Under the pieces are notes generated by a model, which saw only the letters and a program-made list of their open reading frames with translations, made no database searches and was not told where the DNA came from. From NCBI RefSeq assembly GCF_014652415.1, contig NZ_BMYT01000003.1, positions 659,949 to 723,948 of the forward strand: 64,000 nt of DNA. The letters are read 5' to 3'. The stretch is from Affinundibacterium macrobrachii (GTDB taxonomy: Bacteria; Pseudomonadota; Gammaproteobacteria; Burkholderiales; Burkholderiaceae_D). Position 1 is the stretch's first letter. Each line of letters begins with the position of its first letter. The position numbers and the translations under genes were made by a program. Positions 57,223-64,000 of the stretch are shown here, piece by piece.

Positions 57223-60200
57223 ATGAAAAACACGAACGATCTTCAAAAAAATACCTTGAATGAAAACACGGTTTTATCATCTTCTAGCCAAGTGTCCAGC
57301 GCCAGTCATGCCAATATCGTCTTCATCGATGCTCGGGTACAAGATAGCGCCTCTTTGCTGAAAGACATTGCAAGCGGTACCGAAGTCGTTTTTCTAAAGG
57401 CGGATCAAGATGGCTTGCAACAAATAGCCAACTATCTGAATGGACGAGTGGTTGAATCTATTCAAGTGATTGCACATGGATTCGAAGGCAATTTATGGCT
57501 AGGCAATTCATTTCTCGACAACAATACCCTCAATACTCATAGCCAAGCCTTAAGCGATATTGGTCAAGCGCTGACGGCTGATGGCGATATTTTGCTGTAT
57601 TCCTGTAATTTGGCAGCAAACACCGATGGACTCAGTTTTATCGCAAATTTTGCTACTCTCACCGGCGCAGATGTCGCTGCATCCGATGATCGCACTGGCA
57701 CCGACGGTGACTGGGATTTGGAAATTACGACGGGTTCCGTCGCTGCTATTTCTGCAATGTCACAAGCCGCCGAAAGCAATTACGACTACGCTCTAGCAAC
57801 CATCACAGTGACCAACGGCAATGATTCAGGCGCAGGATCCTTACGCCAAGCGATTACCGATGCAATCAGTGGCGACACCATCACGTTTAATGCAGGCATG
57901 ACCGTAACACTCAATGGTACGCAGTTATTGATTACTAAGAATCTGATTATTGATGGGGATTTAGATAACAACAATACGCCAGATGTCACGATCGATGCGA
58001 ATTATAAGAGTCGCGTGATCGAAATTTTCTCCGGAAATGTCACTCTTGAAGGTTTAGTGATTACACATGGTTCATTATCTGGAAATGGTGGCAACGGTGG
58101 TGACAGCACTGGTGGCGGTCCGACTGACGGTAATAGCGCACTTGGCGCAGGCATTAGAAATGCTGGCACATTAACGATCAACAACACCAATATTACCGTC
58201 AACGGTGCCGCTGGCGGCGGCGGCGGCGGCGGTGTCGCCAGCACATTTGTTGGTGGTGGTGGTGGTGGTGGTGGTGCACTTGCTACTGGAATTGGTGGTA
58301 CTGGGGGGAGCACTTTTGGCATTCCTAATGGTAACACAGGAGCCCTTGGTAGTACCGGACAAGGGGGGAAAGGTGGAGGCTCGGGGCCAATAGCGTCACT
58401 GGGTGGCTCAGGTGGAACAACCACCGGAGGTGCTGGCGGTTTTTATGCTGGGTACTCGACGGGCGGCGCAGGTGCAACTGCAAATAACGGTAGCATCTCC
58501 ATCGGTGGTGGTGGTGGTGGTGGTGGCTATAATGCTCAAGGTAAAAAAGGGGGGGGGGCAGTTGGTGGAATTTATAACGCAGCGTCTGGAACCATCAACG
58601 TAATTGGTAATTCACTCATTACAAACAATATCGGTGCTGGCGGTGGTGGCGGTGGCGGCGGATACGCTGCTCCTCAAGGAAGTGACTCAAACGGTGGTGA
58701 TGGAGGTCTTGGCGTAGGTGCAGTTCTGAATGCAGGTACTTTTAACATTACCAGCGCTAACTTTGCAGCAATGAGCGGCAATACGGGTGCTAGTGGCGCA
58801 GGCGGATTAGAAACAGGCACAGGTGTATCTGGCACATCACCAACAGCAGCCAACAATATTAGTAGCACTGGAACACTTAACACCAACTACGCACCAGCAC
58901 CAGTAGTGAGCAGTGTCAGCGCAAGCACTTCAGATGGCAGCTATAACGCGGGTGACATCATCAATGTAACAGTCACTTTCAGCGCAGCTGTTAATGTTTC
59001 AGGAACACCCCAGTTAACATTAGAAACAGGAACCACCGATCGCACGATCAACTATGTCAGTGGCACAGGTACTACAACCTTGACTTTCACTTACACAGTT
59101 CAAGCAGGTGATACCTCTAGTGACCTCGACTACCAAGGAACAACAGCCTTAGTGCTAAATGCGGGAACCATCAAAAGTGTCAGTGACGCAACCGATGCCG
59201 TATTAACCTTACCAAGCCCCGGTGCGGCGGGTTCATTGGGAGCCAATAAAAATATCGTTATTGATACTACAGCACCTAACGCACCAAGCGCACCAGACAT
59301 GACCTCTGGTACTGATATGGGTAGTTCAAGTACCGACAATAATACCAACGATACCACTCCAACTTTCACAGGTACTGCGGAAAGCGGATCGACTGTCACA
59401 CTCTATGATACCGATGGCACTACCGTCATCGGGTCTGGCACAGCAACTGGGGGCAATTATTCGATTACGACTTCCGCCCTCAGTGCAGGATCACATACGA
59501 TCACTGCCAAAGCAACTGATGCTGCGGGCAACACTAGCCTCGCTTCGTCTGGATTGGGCATTACGATTGATACTACCGCCCCTAGTTTAGCATCCGCGAT
59601 CACCATCTCTGACACTGCACTTAAAATCGGTGATACCGCAACCGTCACATTTACATTTACCGAAGCAGTGGCGGGCTTTACCACCGCCGATGTCACTGTG
59701 CCCAATGGTGCACTGTCTGGCCTTTCCTCTGGTGATGGTGGCATCACTTGGACGGCAACACTGACACCTAATGCCAGTTCAACATCTGCCAGCAATGTTC
59801 TCACGCTTGACTACACTGGCATCACCGATATCGCAGGTAATGCGGGAACTGGCAATGCCACTAGCGGTAATTACGCGATCGATACTGCACGTCCAATACT
59901 GGCATCCGCGATCACCATTTCTGACACCGCGCTTAGAATCGGCGATACTGCAACTGTCACATTTACCTTTACCGAAGCAGTGTCGGGTTTTACCACCGCC
60001 GATGTCACCGTACCCAATGGTGTACTGTCTGGCCTTTCCTCTGGTGATGGTGGCATCACTTGGACAGCAACACTGACCCCCGATGCTAGCACCACGGCTT
60101 CTAGCAATGTCCTGACACTCGATTATTCCGGCATCACCGATACAGCGGGTAATGCGGGCACTGGCTCGGCTAGCAGCGGCAATTACGCCGTAGACACCGT

Positions 60201-63200
60201 ACGCCCAAGCTTGGCTTCTAGCATTACCATCAGCGATACCGCACTCAAAGTCGGCGATACCGCGACCGTTACGTTCACTTTCAATGAGGCGATCACTGGT
60301 TTTACAATCGCCGATATCACTGCAGACAATGGTGCCCTATCAAATTTAACTACCGGCGATGGTGGCATCACTTGGACCGCAACATTGACACCAAATGCCA
60401 ATACAACCGACTCAAGTAATACTTTAACGCTCGATTACACTGGCATCACCGATCTAGCAGGTAATGCTGGAACTGGTACTGCGACCAGCGGTAATTACAC
60501 AATCGATACTGCACGTCCTGTACTAGCATCCGCGATCACCATCTCTGACACTGCACTTAAAATCGGTGATACCGCAACCGTCACATTTACATTTACCGAA
60601 GCAGTGGCGGGCTTTACCACCGCCGATGTCACTGTGCCCAATGGTGCACTGTCTGGCCTTTCCTCTGGTGATGGTGGCATCACTTGGACGGCAACACTGA
60701 CACCTAATGCCAGTTCAACATCTGCCAGCAATGTTCTCACGCTTGACTACACCGGTATCACCGATCTATCAGGTAATGCGGGAACTGGTACTGCGACCAG
60801 CGGTAATTACGCAATCGATACTGCACGTCCAATACTGGCATCCGCGATCACCATTTCTGACACCGCGCTTAGAATCGGCGATACTGCAACTGTCACATTT
60901 ACCTTTACCGAAGCAGTGTCGGGTTTTACCACCGCCGATGTCACCGTACCCAATGGTGTACTTTCTGGACTTTCCTCTGGTGATGGCGGCATTACTTGGA
61001 CAGCAACACTGACGCCCGATGCTAGCACCACGGCTTCTAGCAATGTCCTGACACTCGATTATTCCGGCATCACCGATGCAGCGGGTAATGCGGGCACTGG
61101 CTCGGCTAGCAGCGGCAATTACGCCGTAGACACCGTACGCCCAAGCTTGGCTTCTAGCATTACCATCAGCGATACCGCACTCAAAGTCGGCGATACCGCG
61201 ACCGTTACGTTCACTTTCAATGAGGCGATCACTGGTTTTACAATCGCCGATATCACTGCAGACAATGGTGCCCTATCAAATTTAACTACCGGCGATGGTG
61301 GCATCACTTGGACCGCAACATTGACACCAACTGCCAACACAACCGACTCAAGTAATACATTAACGCTCGATTACACTGGCATCGCCGATCTGGTAGGTAA
61401 TGCAGGAACTGGTTCTGCGACTAGTGGTAATTACGCGATTGATACCGACGCTCCGAGCGTAGTTATTACCAGCGATGTAGCAACACTTAAAATCGGTGAA
61501 ACTGCAATCATCACTTTTACGTTCAGTGAAGATCCAGGAGTAAGCTTTACTTGGGATGGCAGTAGCGGTGACGTTGTTGTTAGTGGTGGTACACTAAGTG
61601 CAGTGAGTGGCACGGGCTTAATTCGTACTGCCACTTTTACACCGACAACCAACACCAATGGCGGCACTGCTAGCATCACAGTAACCAGTGCTACTTATGT
61701 CGATCCCGCCGGCAATGGAGGAACTACGGGTGTTACCCCCAGTCTTACTTTCGATACCCTTTCCCCATCGGCCCCAAGTACGCCAGACATGACCGCTGGC
61801 ACCGATACAGGTATCTCCAGCACCGACAACATCACCGCAAACACCACGCCTACTTTTACAGGAACGGCAGAAGCGAATAGCACAGTTAAATTGTACGATA
61901 CCGATGGGGTGACCTTATTAGGTACTGGTACTGCGGATGGCGCGGGCAACTGGAGCATTACCAGCGCAACGCTAACCAACGGATCACATACGATCAAAGC
62001 TAGCGCAACCGATGCGGCAGGTAATGCAGGCGTCTTGAGTTCAGGCTTGTCCGTTTCGATTGCCTCCCCAGCCATTACCAGCGCCACCTATGATGCTGCT
62101 AATGGCATTCTCTCGGTCACTGGCAGTGGCATGATCACGAATGATTCAATTGATGTTAGTAAGTTAAGCCTCGTCGGCGAAAGTGGTGCGTCCTATACAC
62201 TCACCACACCAAGTGTCAATGCGAGCAGTCCGACTGCGTTCTCTATCACGCTCAATGCAGCAGATAAACTCGCGATCAATGGCCTGCTCAATAAAGATGG
62301 CCTACAAGCCGTGAGTGGTACCGTCTTTAACCTAGAAGCAGCACTAAATTGGGATAGCACAAGTAGCTCCGGTGCCGATCTAACAAGCAATGCGATTACC
62401 GTTTCTAACGTGACTGCACCAACGATCACTTCAGCGACCTACGATGCTACAACGCACATCTTGACCGTGACTGGTACCAATCTAGTTAAGACTGTTGGCG
62501 CCACCAATGATGTGACGGTCTCTACCCTCACCATCACCGGTGAAGGTGGCGCAACCCGTGCTTTGACCACGACTGGTAATGTTGAAGTCACTTCAGCGAC
62601 TAGCTTTGCCGTCACACTTGCAGGTACAGACATAACTGCTGTCGAAGCCCTGTTCAACAAGAATGGCATTACCTCCACCAATGGCACTACTTACAATCTC
62701 GCCGCTAGCGATGATTGGAACAGCGTCATCACCGGTGGCAACATTGCCGATGCAATCTCACCGATTACGGTCACCAATGTTCCCGTTCCGACGATCACCT
62801 CGTCGACCTATAACGCTAGTACAGGTGTACTAATCGTAACAGGTACTGGCTTTGCGGGTCTCACTGGTGCCAATAACGATATCCTCGCCAATAAATTTAG
62901 TCTACAAGGTGAAGGCGGTGCCAGCTACACCTTGACCACCACGAGCAATGTCGAAGTCAGTTCAGCCACCTCCTTTACTCTAACTCTCAGTGCAGCAGAC
63001 AGGCTAGGCGTCAATCTCATCATGAACAAGAATGGCACCAGCTCTACCAGTGCCAATACCTATAACCTGATTGCTGCTGAAGATTGGAATGCCGGTGCTG
63101 ATACCGCCGTCGTTATTGCAGACCTGACCGGCAATGGCGTCACCGTCTCGAATGTGGTGGCACCGACCGTCACTTCAGCCACCTACAATGTTGCGACAGG

Positions 63201-64000
63201 TGTGCTGGTGGTGACAGGCAATAACTTCCTATCACTGACTGGTGCAAACAACGATATCGTTGCTGGCAATATTCGTTTATTAGGACAAGGTGCATTCAAC
63301 TACACGCTAACCGATACCGCCAACGTTGACATCACCTCCAACACCAGCTTCACCATGACCATGAGTGCTAATGACAAAGCGCAACTGGCACTAAGGTTGA
63401 ACAAGGATGGCACAACTTCCACCGACAGCACCACCTATAACATTGGTATGCTGGAAAACTGGAATGCAGGCGCAGATACCGCTGTCGTGATTGCGGATCT
63501 GTTTGGTAATGCGGTCACCGTCACAGGCAACAACGTCGCTCCAACCATCACAGGCACAGTCACAGGTCAATCCATCAATCAGTCCATGACGATTGCGCCT
63601 TTTGCTAATATCGTCATCACCGATCCTGATGTTGGTGCCTCTGAAACTGTCTCCATTACGCTCGATAACGCAGCCAAGGGCGCTTTTACCGCCGCTTCAC
63701 TCTCCGCTAGTGGTTTCTCTACCGCCGATGGCGGTACAACTTATACTCATGCCGCAGCCTCTCCTGCTGTCATCCAAGCTGCTCTGCGTGCGCTGGTGTT
63801 TCAACCGACTGCAGGTCGTCTTACCATCGGCTCTTCTGAGACTGCGACATTCTCACTCTCTGTCTCCGATGGTATCGCCCCTGCTGTATTGAATAATGCC
63901 ACTACCGTCACTATCAATGGCGTCAATGTCGCTCCTACTGCGATTGCGTTAAGTGGTGATTCTTTGCCTGAGACCGCAACCAATAACACCGTCATCGGGA
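57223..64000 (+). CDS. Giant DUF4347/Ig-like repeat surface protein (partial, continues past window)
   Basis: One uninterrupted frame of 2259 codons that runs off the window. Order of parts: DUF4347 (about residues 30-185); a CSLREAI-like beta-helix start (GSLRQAI, about 190-290); a glycine-rich section (about 290-495); an Ig-like unit (560-685) and a [12 protein letters not shown] unit (about 683-786); six 104-residue Ig-like repeats (about 789-1412); a second [12 protein letters not shown] unit (about 1510-1615); four 117-126-residue IPT-like repeats (1616-2106); and a VCBS/cadherin-like tail start. Cys is almost absent. There is no classical signal peptide; DUF4347 giants are usually exported by type I systems via a C-terminal signal, which lies outside this window. 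The ATG follows a weak GAG site, 31 bases behind the sulfotransferase gene. Confidence 0.93.
58213..58275 (+). repeat. In-frame GGC(6) and GGT(8) trinucleotide tracts
   Basis: Six GGC codons followed by GGT (58213-58233) and eight GGT codons (58252-58275) encode glycine runs inside the giant gene. A further seven GGT codons lie at 58504-58524. Slippage in such tracts changes glycine number without breaking the frame. Confidence 0.85.
58549..58558 (+). repeat. Homopolymeric run of ten G within the giant gene
   Basis: Ten consecutive G follow AAAAAA and encode Lys-Lys-Gly-Gly-Gly-Ala in the present frame. A gain or loss of one G would break the frame about 445 codons into the protein. Runs of this length are typical contingency loci for slipped-strand phase variation. 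Confidence 0.85.
59588..60523 (+). repeat. Three Ig-like repeats, block 1 of a 936-bp tandem duplication
   Basis: Three consecutive 312-bp units starting at 59588, 59900 and 60212, each encoding a 104-residue Ig-like repeat ([20 protein letters not shown] ... [12 protein letters not shown] ... GNAGTG). The units differ from each other, but each matches the unit 936 bp downstream almost base for base. Confidence 0.9.
60524..61459 (+). repeat. Three Ig-like repeats, block 2 of a 936-bp tandem duplication
   Basis: Units at 60524, 60836 and 61148, near-identical to the units at 59588, 59900 and 60212. The pairwise match between blocks is much closer than between neighbouring units, showing a recent duplication of the three-unit block. 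The final unit diverges toward its 3' end and is followed by a more distant Ig-like domain from about 61449. Confidence 0.9.
62068..63540 (+). repeat. Four IPT-like repeats
   Basis: Units begin at 62068, 62419, 62788 and 63163 (351, 369, 375 and 378 bp), each with a [14 protein letters not shown] start, an [13 protein letters not shown] strand and a late [16 protein letters not shown] or NWDSTS-type segment. They are more diverged from each other than the Ig-like block, so they are older. The last two share the most. Confidence 0.8.

Noticed and set aside
57564..63995. Numerous Val/Pro/Ala-rich minus-strand frames within the giant gene
   Set aside because: They are reverse-strand reads of the Gly/Thr/Ser-rich repeats; they recur with the same period and lack ribosome sites.

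Overview
The window looks like a chromosome segment of a betaproteobacterium in the order Burkholderiales. Its moderate GC and the set of gene neighbourhoods best suit an Oxalobacteraceae member such as Undibacterium or a relative. The clues are the Cox11/DUF2970/DUF2909/SURF1 cytochrome-oxidase cluster, a PhaM-type polyhydroxyalkanoate granule protein, rpoH behind a CIRCE operator, the trio BioC-like methyltransferase - comF - trmL, and a proteobacterial-type gshA. The genus is an inference. No rRNA, tRNA, CRISPR array, insertion sequence or prophage was recognised.

Layout. 0-12 kb: uvrA, a pair of inverted REP-like repeats, pth, a large TonB-dependent receptor, a compact four-gene minus-strand operon (SPFH protein, 37-residue membrane peptide, PH-like membrane protein, ribbon-helix-helix protein) with a near-perfect palindrome upstream, a MATE exporter and ychF. 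12-20 kb: a secreted unknown, a GAF-GGDEF diguanylate cyclase, a 2x[4Fe-4S] ferredoxin, coaD, rsmD, then ftsY-ftsE-ftsX-rpoH. 20-29 kb: a complete aa3-type cytochrome c oxidase locus with structural genes (coxB, coxA, coxC), copper and heme assembly factors (ctaG, SCO, SURF1, ctaA, ctaB) and several small membrane proteins, one only 34 residues long. 29-31.4 kb: methyltransferase, comF and trmL.

32-41 kb: a self-contained chemosensory operon in the order cheY - STAS - cheA - soluble receptor - cheW - cheR - cheD - cheB, followed by a convergent HPt/pseudoreceiver gene. The order resembles the Che2 cluster of Pseudomonas aeruginosa. The receptor has no membrane segment, an Aer-type PAS domain, stacked HAMP units and an aromatic C-terminal tail that could tether CheR. 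CheA carries two 24-residue motifs resembling the c-di-GMP-binding MshEN fold. 41-52.7 kb: rfaE2, a secreted glutathione peroxidase, phaM, two tandem DUF3108 paralogs, queC, a REC-DUF3369-GGDEF-EAL protein, a YegD-like Hsp70, gshA and a DUF4124 protein.

53-64 kb is the accessory region and the most unusual part. A tail-collar (MdpB-like) protein, an aspartyl/asparaginyl beta-hydroxylase and a GNAT enzyme lie on the minus strand. Facing them on the plus strand are a DUF6916-like protein, an APS kinase (cysC), a sulfotransferase and the start of a giant repeat protein: DUF4347, beta-helix-like, glycine-rich, Ig-like and IPT-like repeats, more than 2250 residues and still open at the window edge. 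The giant gene holds a 936-bp internal duplication, a run of ten G and in-frame GGT/GGC tracts. The neighbourhood suggests a large surface or secreted protein whose surface partners or glycans are sulfated and perhaps hydroxylated. That functional link is an inference from gene order.
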